DNA of 64,000 nt from Alviniconcha marisindica (lineage: Eukaryota; Mollusca; Gastropoda; Provannidae). The DNA is taken from NCBI GenBank assembly GCA_018857735.1, contig JABMCL010003715.1:87501-151500 (forward strand). The letters run 5' to 3'. Numbering within the stretch: the stretch's first letter is position 1; each line of letters starts with the position of its first letter. The notes under the pieces were generated by a model. That model saw nothing but the letters and a program-made list of their open reading frames with translations, ran no database searches and was not told where the DNA came from. Made by a program: the position numbers and the translations under genes. Below, piece after piece: positions 19,960 to 37,834 of the stretch.

Positions 19960-22900
19960 CATACTCGCTTACCAGGTGATGGCAGCCATTGGCAGGCGAT
20001 TCCGATCTCTGCGATTGCGGCCCTTGCGAAACGTGTCTCATCAATCGAGCAGTATTAGATTCTAAATCTCTATTGGTTCCGCACAAGTGCTCTTGGCCTC
20101 GTTCTGTTTGATTACGTTTAAGGATTTGTTGGTCCGCTCTGTGGTACTGGAGCACCTTCAACCATCGAGCCAGCTAATGAATGGGTGGTAAAAAAAAAAA
20201 AAAAAAAAATGTCACGGACAGTATTAGCTGGTTTAAAATGATTCAGGTGTGTTTGGTGGTTATTACTCTGATCCGGTCAGTGGTTTTCTGATTTGCCATG
20301 TTACCCCCACAAAGAGAGGGTTTGCCACGATGAGATTATACAGGAAACGAGCGTACCATTTCAGATACTCGTGTAATTTTTGAAGTGATCAAAGAAAGAA
20401 ATACTCAGAACACTTTTAACATCTGACGTGTGATTTCACTCAAGGCATTATTATACACTGATTTGTTTTCACTTTGAAGAAAATGTACTGTACAGAGTGT
20501 TTTCTTGTGTGTTTTTTTCGTTGTGTGATGTGTGGCGATTTTGTGTTGTTTATTAATACTGGTAATCCGAGTGTCAAACCGTCTCTGTCATAGACGACTG
20601 TTGTGAAGTACGTGTATGTATTGCGTGTTGTTATTTTCGGTATCCGACCGTGTGTTCAGTACTGTGTACCATTCATCGTAACAGAAACCGTTCAAACAGA
20701 AGCAGGGACAAGTTTGCTTTGTGGCAATCTTTCTCTTGAGGAGGAAGAAGATAAATACGGGACAGGAAAAAGAGTATGATGTGAAATTTCCGTCTCGAGA
20801 ATTTCGGCCTTTGTGTACATAAACAGGTCTTCAAAGTGACCTGAATGGATTCAGTCTGTTTTGATTGGGGGGTGTGGGGGGGGGGGGGGGGGGTAGCACA
20901 CACATAAGTAATATGTAAACTTTTGGTTTGTGCCTCTGGGGAGATTTAAGAAAGAAAAAATACAGAAAAAAATACAGAAACATTTAGTTTTGCGGCGGAA
21001 ATTTATGTAAAACAATGTGAGTGATTTTGTTGGATTCAGAAACCTGTCCAGAAATTGACTTGTGTGCCTTTTCGTTTTTCAGCCTACTTCTGATCCTCTG
21101 AGTTACGTTTCTGTTCCATAATGAAGAAGACAGGCATAGTCTGGACCATTCTTTATAGACTGGGTCACGGCGGGTCACCAGGTCGAAAGCGAGGCTGGCG
21201 TGTGCCAAAAAGCACGGAGAGACTTGTGTTGCCTGCATTGTGACCTTTCACTTCTTGGCCTCGCTTTCGATCTCGGTGTCCTTACTGACCTCACTTCATG
21301 AATATTCTTTCGGAATGGTCTATTGTGAAGAAGCAACGACTGTGGTCAGTATTTTCTGTAGTTGACACATGAAGTTGTTTTATACGCGGTTTCAGCCTGT
21401 TGTGGATCAACACTGCACATTAAAATGTGTATTGGTTTTGAACTGATGGTAAAATAGCTCTGTTTTCAGTGCTTTTTTTTAATATATATATATTTTTTTT
21501 GAACTGTCAGTTTGATATTATCCTTTTTGTACGAGCTCAGCAGCAGAATTACAACCCGACTCGTTGTCATCAACCAAGACGACATCTGATGATCTTTATG
21601 TCCAAAGGAACTGCTCAAAATAAAAATTATAAAAAAGAAAAAAAGAAAAATGAAAACGGAGGCTTCTAAAAGTTACGGTTGTATCAACCAACAGGCTTTC
21701 AGGTCTGTCATTAGACAAACCGCCTTGAACCGACAAATAACAAAGAAGAGAAGGGGGAAAGTGATGGTGGGGTGGGGTGGGGGGTATCATCATCACGATT
21801 ATCGATCCATTTTCCCCTCATACGTTAAACGAAAAATTTAATTTTCGCTTTTAAAGGTTGAATGGTAAATGTGCTGTGTCAACGGTGAAGGCTGATTCTG
21901 TACAGTAGCTTTGCTATTTCTTTGGGGTGTGGTTTCCCCCCCTTAAATACTATGAACGATGAATTGATCAGGATGTGGATGCTGAATAGAACCCCCCCAC
22001 CCCACCCCACCCTCCACACACACCATCTACCCCCCCCCCCCCCCCCCGCCCCCTTTTTTAATTTTTTTAAATTTTTTATTCAGTTTACTGTTGGTTGTTA
22101 CAATGGTGAGTTTTGGAAGCGATTGTTCGTTTCTTGACCAGCAAGGTAGTCAGACAGTGTGTGCCTTACAGCTGGGCACAGTCCATTAAAAAGACAAATC
22201 GGGTTTTGACAAGCGTATTGCCAAAGGGGCTTCACGGTGCGTAACTCATTGTTTGTATTACTGTGAAAGGGAGGTGATTCACTATGAAAGGGAGGCGATT
22301 CAGTAACCACAGTACAACTTCTCTTGTGAATTGTTTATATTACTATTATGGAAGGTGATTCAATGACCACAGTAGTAGAGCTTCTCTTGTAAAACAGGGG
22401 CAAACTCCTTTGCCATGTGTGGGACTTGCACGTCATTGAACTGTTCCAACTTCACACACATAATTACTTGTATGCAGGGAACAATGCCACTCACCAATGC
22501 GCGCAGCGTTGTTTGTTTTTCAATTCGAAACAAGGAAAACAGATCTGACATTCATTTTTCAGCAAGTGACGTTTGTGTCGTCATGTTCGCTTCGTGTCAA
22601 TTAAACGTGCGTAACTCGCTTTTTTGCAAAGTGTGAATGAGCATGGTCGTTCTCAGTGCAGTATATCGTCTTAGCGCACCATTACATTTTGCAGTCGTAA
22701 CACTCGAGGTAGATAGTATATATCATTGTTATGCTTTGGGTGTTTGCAGTTCCGAATATTTTCATTTGCATGTACTCAGTGCGTGCGAGTAATTTGTCAG
22801 GATAAACGTGTTCATCAAACGAAACCTTTAGCTCAATTGTATTAAAAACCTCTTCCTGTTATATGATACATATTTGTGTTGCTCTAAACCACCAACTACC

Positions 22901-24357
22901 GCAATATTCATTCAGTTCACCAACTCAGACGTTGAATCAAAGCTGAGGTGTAACGAAAAGACGACAAATCCGTTTTCACGATCAGTTACAGCTTATACGC
23001 GGAGGACTTTGAACAAGCTTGTGATGATGATGATTTCGGTTTTAAATGAATTTCAACAAACAGGTTGTGACACGCAATATCACCGCAGTAAGCCTCTGTA
23101 TGTGTGTGTGTTTAAAGTTTTGGATAGCACCAGATACTATCAGTCGTCCTAGAGCCCAAGTCTGATAGAACGGTTTGCTCTACTTCCCAGTCTCTCACGT
23201 CTGGGTGATCTGTACATATTTAATCCACCTTTTTGTACAGTATTTTGTTCCACAGAAGCTAAAAGGCGGTGCTCACAGTCTCATCCCGAGCAGGAAGATG
23301 ACGCGTATTAGGCTAAATGTCGTAATGAATGTAGCTTCGGTTTCTCTAAACTCCCGTAGATGACGCTTTCCCATAGATGACGCTTTGGGGCGCTGCAGGG
23401 GTTTAAGTGTAAATAGTCTCCATTGGTGGGGAAAAGAAAAGGCGGTAGAGAGCAGTGACGAAGTAGCTTCTCGGCTGTTACTGCAGCTTGAAACCCTGTC
23501 CAGAACCTTCTTTTGTCTTTCAGCCTAGCGCTCCCAGAGCTGCATAATCACATAACTGTTTGTTATAACAGTGATTTGCCTTACCAGTTGAGATTGGAGT
23601 GTACAGACCGCGCATACTCTGTTGTTTCTTTGCAAATATCATCACTTTTTATAAGAACTGTCACCATGTGTGTGGCACTGTATTCGTGGAGCTGTCTGAT
23701 CCATGTGTTCCTGTGTCTAGCTTCGTTGCTCAAATTAAGATTGACACTGTTGCTTTCATATCACATTTTGCTTGTAACACGTGCGCTTTTTGATACTTTT
23801 TTTTTTTTTTTTTAATGCTGACGATGAAACGTTCGCTGAACTGTTGACAGAGCTTTCGAAGGCGAGAAATAAAACTACGAAAAGATACAGAGTATTACAG
23901 TAAACGTCACTTGCTTCATGTTTAAAAGCAAACTTCTTGCCCGTGTAAATACTTTAACTTTTTTTTCTTTTTTTTTCTTTGTCTTCTTTTTATGTAAAAG
24001 AATTAAGAAGCTACACTTTAAAAATAAAATAAAAAAATCTCTTGAATTTCTTTCACTCTAGACACTGTTCATTTCGTTTGTTGACCCACTGTGGTCACAA
24101 CGCTCAGAGAGTGTTGTGGTTTGTTTCGTGCTTATATTTATGTATATTTATTATGTCGATGGTTTCAAATAATGCACGGCCTGGCAGGGGGGACCCCAAG
24201 TTTACACCGTTTAACAACTATCACAGTAATTATTATTGCTAGCAGAGGTATTACATGCATTATTACACAGGGGGGTAGGTCCCTTGAGGGGTGGAGGGGG
24301 GCGGGGCCCCTTCAAAGCCAACGAGGGGGCGGGGGGTCCCTTTCAATCAACGGGGGT

Positions 24358-24620
24358 GACGGACCTGGACGAGTGGTCTGACGTGCTGCTCTGTAACACA
24401 TTGAAAGTAGCTGACTTGGGTTCGAGTCTCTGCCGACGCTTTCCTTCTTCTTCTTCTTCTTCTTCTTTTTTTTTTTTTTTAATATTTATTTTTTATTTTT
24501 TTATCTTTTCTTCGCTTCTCCAGTACTTGTGAGTCGGCGTTTGTGCAGATCGACTCTACAGTGCCAGTTCTCGTCTCCACCTTTCGGTCAGAGGAAGACC
24601 GTAGGGGCGGTGGTGTGAAC
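24358..24620 (+). mobile_element. tRNA-derived SINE (Ser/Leu-like head)
   Basis: Box A match TGGACGAGTGGTCTGACG (24366-24383) and box B match GGGTTCGAGTCTC (24418-24430), with a spacing that suggests a long variable region as in tRNA-Ser or tRNA-Leu. A (CTT)n/T-rich stretch interrupts the body. The 3' limit is uncertain. Confidence 0.65.
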
Positions 24621-26904
24621 ACAGTACGGTAGAGGCCGTTTGAAAGTAACACGCTAGTACAGTGGTTGTGGCTGCCCCGCCCCCCAAAATGGAAGAAGAC
24701 TCAAAACAGCCAGTTGGATAAAGTCATCGATTTGTGTTAACTACAGAATCCGTGGCTAACGTACTAGTATACGTTTCACGTCGAATGCTCCAATGAGTTT
24801 ATCAGACTTTGTCTTCTTCGTCCCCCCCCCCCCCCCCCCCCCCCCCAACGCCCCGCTCGCTCGCCCCCCAACCCGATTTAATTCTCTACTTCTACTTTTG
24901 TTTTCTCCTTCTTTCTTTTTCCATTGTAATAGCCGTTTTCAGTGTATCATATTCCCTTCTGTTGGCTGTTTCTATTTTTAAACTGTAATTCCATCATTCC
25001 ACACCTTCTGTCACTTTGTCTCCCAATATTGTACTGCATAATGTTTCTTTGTATATATATATATATATATATATAACCGGCATCGTTCTCGTGTGGTTCT
25101 GTAACAAGACTTCTTGTTCTTTTCTCTTCTTTTTTTCGTTCTTTTTTTCAAGCTTCACTCTCCGTGTCTCTCTTGTCTTGTACTCGGGCTTGCAAGTGTA
25201 AACAGACGGTTTGACGAGAAGATTTTGATGACAATATGAATGTGTTGCGCTGATAATAATTATGCGTGTGCAGTGACGAGTGTTTAGTGTTCATCAGTGT
25301 CTATACTCGTCAGTAAAAAAAAAAAAAAAAAAAGATTTAACCCGTGCGCGTAGCACTGACGTAGTTAAAGTGCTTCGTTAGGTTACTGTAGTGTTAACGC
25401 TGTGTTCAAATGGTTAATAGATATCGTAGAGACAAGTGCTTATTTTTGCTTTAAAGTGATTTTGCGTGGAAGTGGTAAATTAATAGAAAATGTCTCATTC
25501 TGTCTGCCATCCCTCCCCCCTCTCTTTCTCTCGCTGGTGTGTGTGTGTGTGCGCGCGCGCGCGCGTGCGCGCGTGCGTACGTGTGTGCGTGTGTGTGTGT
25601 ATTCTTTCTTTTCTTTTTTCTTTTTAATGTGCAAAGGAAGAATTTTAACTCTAGAAAATCTTTTAATCCTGAAACGATTTTTATTTGCGTTATTTGAAAG
25701 CTACCTGTCAGAAAGCCAATGCTGCAAAAGTTCGGCAAAAACATAATGGAGACTGCATGATGCCGTCTAGTTTTCACAGTTAAATAAAAATGAACCCATC
25801 TCTGTCGATCTCACCCAACAAATTATTTTGTACATCAGCATTTTAGCTGGCGCCAATATACTCTCCAAAAACAGACCCCGGTTCCTCGTACAGTGTGTCC
25901 GCTTTCTGGGGCACTGGGGCGTCAGTTGATGACAGGACGTTAATCCGTTGAACTGTCTTAGTAAATTTCGCGGACAGCCATTTGAGTTTACACTGATATG
26001 GGAAAAAGTCACAGGCAACTTGAAGTTCTTTCCAAAACACCTCATTCCTCGCCCCCTTCAGTGGGTTTAGAACAGGCTCTAAACGCCGACCTTAGGTCCT
26101 CTTTTCCTCAAGGAGGGGCAGGCGTGTAGTTGCTGCTTGGGGCGTGCTTTTTTTTCTTTTTCTTTTTTTAATGTAAGGTTAGTATCTCGTAAGAGACAAC
26201 CAGACCTGTGATTTGACCCTGTTTGAAATGTAGTTTGATGCGTTAAAAAAATTTTTTATTTGTTAAAATTAATAATTCATGACATTTCCTGAGGTACGAC
26301 TAGACATGTGACCTTTTTTTTTTTCTTTCTTTCTTTTTTTCTTCTTTTATTCCCCCTTCTTGATAAGTAGCGATGAATGTAGAATCTTCTGAAGTTGGTC
26401 TTTTTACCATCTCCTTGTATGCATTTAAAAAAAATAGTTTTTAACTGGGTATGAAAAAAGTGTTAAAGGTGCTTGTGCTGAACGTGTTTGTCTATGGCGT
26501 GAGGAACTTGCGCTTTATAATCGCTTGCTGGCTGATCATGTGATTCTGCGTGGACTGTATACACCATACGCTCACGTCGGTGGTCCACGTTGTCTGTCAT
26601 CCAGGTGTCCTTGTCAGTTGATGTGCCAAGGTCATGAGCCTTTGGGAGACTTTTTTTCTTTCTTTTTTCCCCCCCCACTCTAATTGGCAAGCAACTGTAG
26701 AAGACACATAACTCCACTTTTTCCTTATTTTTATTACGTTGATGATAGGCGCTAGACTGAGGAAAAAAAATCTTTGCTGGTGAGTTGTAAGTCAGTAGGG
26801 TTTTTGCATTTTTGTTTTTTATTTTTTAGGCGCGACTGAGAAAAGCTTTCACAGTACAGTTAAGTATTGTATTCTGTACATGTTGTAATGCCTGCCACTG
26901 CCAT

Positions 26905-26910
26905 AATAAA
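26905..26910 (+). promoter_or_regulatory. Poly(A) signal, probable distal MMP mRNA end
   Basis: AATAAA preceded by a TGTAC/TGTAA cluster (26876-26887) and followed about 20-50 bases later by a GT-rich stretch (gtggcttgttgtgtttctgt). This is the full set of animal cleavage signals on the plus strand. Confidence 0.55.
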
Positions 26911-26930
26911 GTCTGCACATACTACTGAAG

Positions 26931-28170
26931 TGGCTTGTTGTGTTTCTGTGTATGAGTGTGCGTACGGCGTGATGTGTGTTGGTGTGCCTGTGTGAGTGAA
27001 CACCGTGCCCAGAGACACTGCCAAAACAAACAGAAAGCGCAAAAAGCGTGCAGAGTGTGAGAATAATGGAAGTTACCTTTCTTTCACAAACTGGACTAGT
27101 CTATTGTATGCGAAGGGGGGATCCAGGTGCAAATCGTGAATTTCGTGCAAAACATGCAGTCGAGTCCATTACCTGATTAGGGGGGTCAGGTGCTCTAGGT
27201 AGACCAAGAAACCATCGAAACTGATCTATATGAGTACATTATGGGTACATTAGGTACAACATTGGTATATTCGGTGCGCATGGACCCGTATTTCAGCAAA
27301 AAATGTGTGAAAATCGTCAAACGTGTCCTATACGGGTACATTCGGTACAGCACGGGTGCATTCGGTACAAACGTACCCATATAAGTGGACGAATCCATTT
27401 TTTTTTAAATTTTTTTAAAGAAGAAAGGAGTGATAGGTTATACTCCGGTCAGCAAAATGCACCCCCATCGGACGAGTCCAACTGCAATGTGGACGATACC
27501 ATCTTTTGACCTGTCAACTGTATTCATATACCCCTCTCCCCTTGTATGTTGGACCAGTCCAAATCATGTCACGTGGCAGATGGCCGCAAGATAGTGGCGA
27601 CAAAGGCAGCACGTGATGCTTTTGGAAGTCGTGTGGCACGTGCACAGCGCCACCTCTCTTCCAGGTCGAGGAATTGAATGAGTGTGAATGGCATGACATG
27701 TGCGGGCTTTGCTTGAAAATAAAAATGCTTGCATCGGATTGCACAGGCAAGGGCATAGTCAGACTACACAGCTCATGTTACACTTGATCAAAAGCCGAGA
27801 TCAAAAGTTAAAATAAGACGCCGACTTTAGCCAGACAATACAAAACAATGAAAATTGTCAATGCGTGCATCTTATTCAAGCGGCGAACAAACAGATGATG
27901 CACTGACAAACAATGAAATGGCAGAAATCTCAGTGATTAGAATGAAAGCAGTCATCAGTGTTCCAGCTCCTCCCCTCTTCATATTCTACTAGATTAACAT
28001 CTAAACATGGTATGAGCTTCGTAATGACGATATCTCTCCTGTGCATCCGACGTATAAGGTGACTACAAGTGTGTTGCACCTGAGAGAGAGAGAGAGGGTG
28101 AGAGAGAGAGAGAGAAAGGGGGGCATGGAGGGGAGGAACAGGTTCAAACATTCAAAGAACAAACAAAACC
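26931..28170. other. Intergenic or UTR sequence, no gene seen
   Basis: Unique sequence except for a short motif 'gggtacattaggtacaa' and variants repeated within 27235-27375. Composition changes from T-rich to A-rich on the plus strand across this interval, consistent with the end of one transcription unit and the start of an opposing one. Confidence 0.4.
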
Positions 28171-28179
28171 CTTCACCAA

Positions 28180-28185
28180 TTTAAT
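28180..28185 (-). promoter_or_regulatory. Candidate NTAQ1 poly(A) signal (ATTAAA)
   Basis: TTTAAT on the plus strand gives ATTAAA on the minus strand about 1.5 kb past the NTAQ1 stop. No canonical AATAAA was noticed nearer. Weakly supported. Confidence 0.25.
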
Positions 28186-29279
28186 TACCGTACACATTCA
28201 AACATTCAGCAAACCACCTTGAATTTCCAATTATCTTTTGTTTCACCAAACTCACATCATCCACTTCTTTCCATTCACAAGCATACACTGTGCACAGTCT
28301 TCATTGTCATGGAGACAGCTAAAACACAACATATTCTCTTTATCATTTTCACTTCTCTCTCCTCTCATTCTTCAGCATAGCGATGTCAAAACTGTCAACT
28401 AAAATTGGACAAACGTTGCATCAGTTTGGCATGACAAACAAGCAGAATGTATGCACACACATGCACACGCACACACACACAGCATATGCACAGATATGTA
28501 TACACACACACTCACTCTCATCGACGCACAGTCCAAAATTATCAACAAACTGCACAGAATATATATAAATCAGTCTCGTCCACTCCTCGCCAGATTACAC
28601 TGATATCACACTTGGCCAGCCATGTAAAAATTAAAGGTGCTCTCATCTTAGAAATAAAAATCTTCACACACACACACTTGATTTGCCAGAACTGTGTGAA
28701 AATGGTGGCATGAAAAAAAAAAGTTATCACATAATTTGCAATCACTGGTAAAAATCTGTCACACAGTGTTCATTTCTGCATCAATACTGAGCAGAGAATA
28801 AATGTAAGAATTTAAAAAGAGACCATTTTTTTCCCCCTCAAAATCTGTACAGGCTCAGTTACACACTGATCCTAGTTTTAGCTCTCTCTCTCTCTCACAT
28901 ACACACCAAACAAAACTGGGATGAAGTGAAAAGAGAAAGCATACCCATAAAAATGTGCACACAAAGAAAAATGAGTATAATTACTCACTGCCCCACCCCC
29001 CACCCCAGACACATCTACATTACAAAATGACAAATACATGTTCTTTTGAACAGTAATGAACTTCGTTGTCCATTGATTCTACACAAGTGTTCTAAGCCTC
29101 ATTGTGTTTTAGGCTGGGTTGTACTGAGTAACCTTTTTCCTCCCTCCGCATACACGAAGATTAAGTGTGCTTCTTTTTACGCAGTTTGCATCACCAGCTG
29201 TTAGACTCCTGAATCAAAAGGTGGACACAACAAGGTTAACGTGCACCACAGTCTTAATATGCGTCACGCGCCCATAGGC

Positions 29280-29705
29280 GAGACCAGACACAAAGACATG
29301 GAAACTTGGTGCACCAGGAAAAGAGCTAGGTGTCCATGAGCACCGTAGAATGCCACACAGCAGTTGAGCTACATGCACCAGGTAAACAGCAAGGTGGCAA
29401 GCTGTGGGCACAGTGTGTCAACTGTCATGATAATGCCAGAGAACTCGCCAGGAGAACAGCTGGGGTGTCTGGCAGCACAAGGTGTCTTCACACATCAGGA
29501 AAACTTGGTGTACCAGGCGAACAGCTAGGAGGCTGTCAGCGTATGGCCCTGAAGAATTAGGCATACCAGGAGAACAGCTACTGGCTGTAAACATACAGCA
29601 GGAGAACTTGGTGTTCTGGGAGAACAGCTTGGTGGCTGTGAGCACATGGCAGATACACTTTCTGCATCAGGAAAACAGCTACGTTCTGAGATCACAATGT
29701 GTCCT
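29280..29705. repeat. Degenerate repeat in NTAQ1 3' UTR
   Basis: 'accaggagaacagct'-type motifs recur every 45-65 bases between about 29295 and 29690 with diverged spacers. It lies immediately past the NTAQ1 stop codon. Confidence 0.6.
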
Positions 29706-29729
29706 GATGCAGCAGCAGAACCTGGCATG

Positions 29730-34393
<4,664 letters not shown>

Positions 34394-35695
34394 CCTGGAA
34401 ATGCTGCATGCAAATCTTCACTCTGTTATCTTTCTTCTTCCATGTGAACATGGAGAACTGGACAGTTAACAAAATATGTACGTCTGCAATTCTCAGACAA
34501 GCTGGTTGATAAAAGCAAGGAAAACGAACGGCCGCTTGTCCAAGTTCGTCTGGGTCTGCCAGTTTTAAACTGTTTAAGAATGCAGCAGAACAAGGATATC
34601 TGAACCCCCGTCCCCCAACTCTAGCCTGCAATATGCACACGCTAATGCTTAAAATAACGTCAGATAATTGTCAGCAGTGGCATTTCGGTTTCTCTAATTG
34701 AAGACTGAAGGACAACTGAGAGGACGACTAATGATTCTAAAATGGTATTTCTCCATCCAGTTCAAACAAATATACGGACGGAAGATGAGTATGTCTTATA
34801 AACAAAATGGTCGCCATGCCGAGCGAAGTTTGACAAGAAGTTGAAGTATGCTGAGTCTGTCTTTGAATTTAACCTGTTCGCTGAGGATATTAAGGTACGG
34901 CACATGGTCTCCTTGGATTTTACCCAGTTTTCTTTAACACCCAAAGGAACAAGATGCGCAAACATGTATACAAATACCGCAGCGTAAGGTGTAACTCTAA
35001 GAACCAGAGCAGTCCCTTTCCACTGCTGGTCTCTGGAGAGGAAGAGATCGAAAGATCAGTCAGAACCGTCTTCTACCCCCCCCCCCCCCCCCCTCCCACA
35101 ACCTCATACCCCATCGACTAGAACCACCTATTTCACCCCCACCCCCATTTGTGTGTGTGTGTGTGTGTGTGTGTCCATCGCCACCATTTCGGCTATTGAT
35201 TAGTACTGGTCAGATTTTGTCCGGAGCTCAGTAGCTGGAGATATAAAAACGATTTTTTTAATCTTCTGATTTAATTTTTTGTATCATAATAATTAAATCG
35301 AAAAAAAATAATGTGTATGTTTCTATCAATTCACTATTCGTGTATAATCTTATGGCTAAGCCCAAGATTTGCATTCTGATGTGATGTCCCAGAATCATTA
35401 ACATTAAACATACGTTAAATAGACCAGCCTTGTTAAAAGATGTTTGTCAGCAAGTAGAGGAGACCCCCTGTCTTCTAGTTCTGACCAGTAGAGCTTAGAC
35501 TGAATAAATTATGTTCAGTAATTAGACTTCTAGAGGAAGCTAGTTAATCTTTTTTTTTTTATTAACAAAAAAAAAAAAAAAAGGAAAAAAGAATTCCTCC
35601 TGGTCAGTCTGTGACTAAAAAGTTAAACAGAATATATTTATGATTTTATATATATATAAATATATAATATTAATAATATTTTTTTCTCTGTCCAG
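34394..35695. other. Divergent intergenic region
   Basis: Separates the NTAQ1 start from the coding exon of the small secreted gene. It should contain both promoters and any 5' UTR exon of the secreted gene. No TATA box or CpG-dense segment stood out. A (GT)n tract lies at 35152-35174 and A/T runs at 35550-35590. Confidence 0.4.
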
Positions 35696-35754
35696 ATCTG
35701 AGTCTGTCATGTAACATTGCTTCAACAACGCTGGTGACAAACACTGAAACAGCC

Positions 35755-36096
35755 ATGGTTTCCAAGAGGAGCTTAGTCTTATTAGTGCTGGTGCTGCTGT
35801 TGCTGATGGAGATCCTGTCACCTGTAGATGCACGTGTGGAATTCCAGTACAAACGCTACACTTACCGCAAGAAGCGTGATGACAAGAAGTATCGGACTGC
35901 CAAACAGCGATGTGAGATGTCCTCAGAGTGTCAAGGCATTTTTGGTGTAGAGCATACCAAATGTGTGCGCATTTGCATATCAGAGACTTGCTACAATGAA
36001 CTGTATGGCGAAGACCCCCTTGAAGAGGGGGAAATCGATGTGCGACTTAACTCTTTCAAAGGATGCCTGTCACAGGTTGCCGTGGTCGATTTCTGA
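35755..36096 (+). CDS. Small secreted six-cysteine protein, function unknown
   Basis: 113 residues. MVSKRS is followed by a strong hydrophobic signal peptide (LVLLVLVLLLLMEIL) and a good cleavage site after SPVDA. The mature part of about 86 residues is basic at first (KRYTYRKKRDDKKYR) and then has six Cys: QRC, SEC, TKC, RIC, ETC and KGC, enough for three disulfides. The DPLEEGEIDVRLNSFKGC block looks constrained. I believe similar short proteins occur across animals but I cannot name the family with confidence. A splice acceptor (ctctgtccag) at 35694-35695 shows an upstream, probably 5' UTR, exon. The ATG sits in a strong context (GCCATGG) and the signal peptide follows it directly, which sets the start. 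Confidence 0.85.
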   Translation: MVSKRSLVLLVLVLLLLMEILSPVDARVEFQYKRYTYRKKRDDKKYRTAKQRCEMSSECQGIFGVEHTKCVRICISETCYNELYGEDPLEEGEIDVRLNSFKGCLSQVAVVDF

Positions 36097-36850
36097 TGAA
36101 TGGCTTCCCACCTTTTACAGTGAAGTGTGTTTTGAAGCATACAAATGTGTCTTAGTCACTAGTCAGTTACTGTCTCAGTCTGTGTTAAAAAATATATGTG
36201 TGGTGGATGCAGCATCAATAACACAAAACTGTTTTATCATTTGCAAGACACATTTTGTTTTTTATGCCTAGTTGCTTTGAGCTGGGACCAATCACGGTTT
36301 TGGTGTTAGTACTGTTACAACCAGTCTTTACCAGAATGATTTTGCATTTAAGGGAAACTGAACCAAACAAGTATCACATCAATAGCAGTTGCATGAATTG
36401 GGGGAAAATACTGACACACAGCAGTTTTTCCATCATTTTTATCCATAATTTGGCTGGGCAATTGTAATTGTCGTTCAGACCAGTTTACTGTGTAAATGAA
36501 TTGACTAGATATAATTACCCATTGTGTGTGTGTGTGTGTGTTTGTGTACCTGCATGCATGCTAAGTGTGAAAAGGAGAGGAAGTGTGTGCTTGCTTGTGA
36601 AAAAAAAGTGTATGCGTGTGGGCATATGTAATATGTTTGTGTATAATGTGCAAGAAAGAGGGGGAAAAGTGTGTATGAATGCATGAATGTGTGACTGTGT
36701 GTGTGCAAAGGTTGCGAATTATGAGAGGTGTTCCAACATACAGGAGTTGATAAGACTACTGGAAATTTGTCCAAGCTGGCTTTGTCAGTATAAATCCAGG
36801 TGCTAAAAATGTCCAGTAAATGTTAATAAAACTGTTTAAAGGAAACTGAG
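36097..36850 (+). other. 3' UTR of the small secreted gene
   Basis: Runs from the stop to the poly(A) signal at 36825-36830. It contains a short (GT)n at 36523-36540 and no other feature. Confidence 0.6.
36825..36830 (+). promoter_or_regulatory. Poly(A) signal of the small secreted gene
   Basis: AATAAA 730 bases after the stop, followed by a T/GT-rich stretch (gtgttcatctatgttcttat). Confidence 0.7.
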
Positions 36851-37834
36851 TGTTCATCTATGTTCTTATTGTGTACCAGCAGTTATCATGTATCAGGTTT
36901 ATGCACGAATACAGCACTGTAGTGACCAGACTGATTGATTCATAATTGGTAATTTTAGTACAGCTTAGAATTACTTTTGATAGTTTACAACTTAATACAA
37001 GGGAAACAACTATCATTGAATTACAAGGGAAGGGAAACAATCATGTATTTCCTTCACTGTTTTCATCTCTGCACCCCTTTCTACAGGCCCTGCTCTACTT
37101 GTGACACTCAGTTTTTGGATCCTAAGCACCAAACTCTCCACTGTGGGCTCTCATACTTTTTTCTGTCTGTGCTTCATCTATCTAGCATGTACAGTCTTTC
37201 TCTTTTACCATTTTAGTGCATGAAACGCCCATAATCATTTCTTTGAAAGTCTCTTTTAGTGCCCGAAACCTCAATAATCTTTTCTTTGAAACACCTTTTT
37301 GGTGTATGAAGCTGCCGTGATCTTTTGTTGTTGTTGTTGGTTTAAAAAACAAACAAATTGAAAACCTGTCTTTTCCCCCAAAATCACCATCACCACCACA
37401 ACACTAAAAAAAGAAAGAAAAACATGTTAGCAGCCCACTGTGTTTTGTACATTTCTTCACTTTTGGTTGTGTTTTCGTTTTATTTGCTTACTTTTACCAA
37501 GTAATCGTACCATCTTTAGAGGCTTGTAAAACACTGGTTACAGTGGTTATGGATACTGTTAATGAAATTTAGTGCCTCTGAAAATTAACTTGGAGAGCCT
37601 TCCATTTACCATGGGTGGGAATGCTGACCTCTACATACCATCATGAGGATACACACAATGTAGATCTATAGATACATATGTGTGTGTGCGTAAAAAAATG
37701 ATGTGTCTGGTTTGAAATGCCAGTGATTAAGGTATCTGAAAGTACAAAGTCCCAGCTTTCCTACCTCAGTCACACACTCAGTCTCACACTGTCACTGCAA
37801 TTTACCCACAAGACCTAGACTGTAGAGGCTTGAT

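Larger units (their letters stand above)
15423..26930 (+). other. Non-coding stretch, possible long MMP 3' UTR
   Basis: No exon, domain or convincing ORF was recognised over 11.5 kb. The plus strand is T-rich throughout and holds simple repeats (16943-17007 GT, 17258-17430 CT, 18760-18990 GT/GCGT, 25535-25600 GTGC), two minisatellites and a SINE. The first AATAAA after the stop is at 18133-18138 and the best-looking one is at 26905-26910. Whether this is one UTR, alternative UTRs or partly intergenic cannot be told from sequence. Confidence 0.4.

Noticed and set aside
20170..26040. Several 60-110 residue ORFs (for example 22874-23152, 25402-25746)
   Set aside because: No domain, no splice context, length expected by chance, inside a T-rich non-coding stretch.
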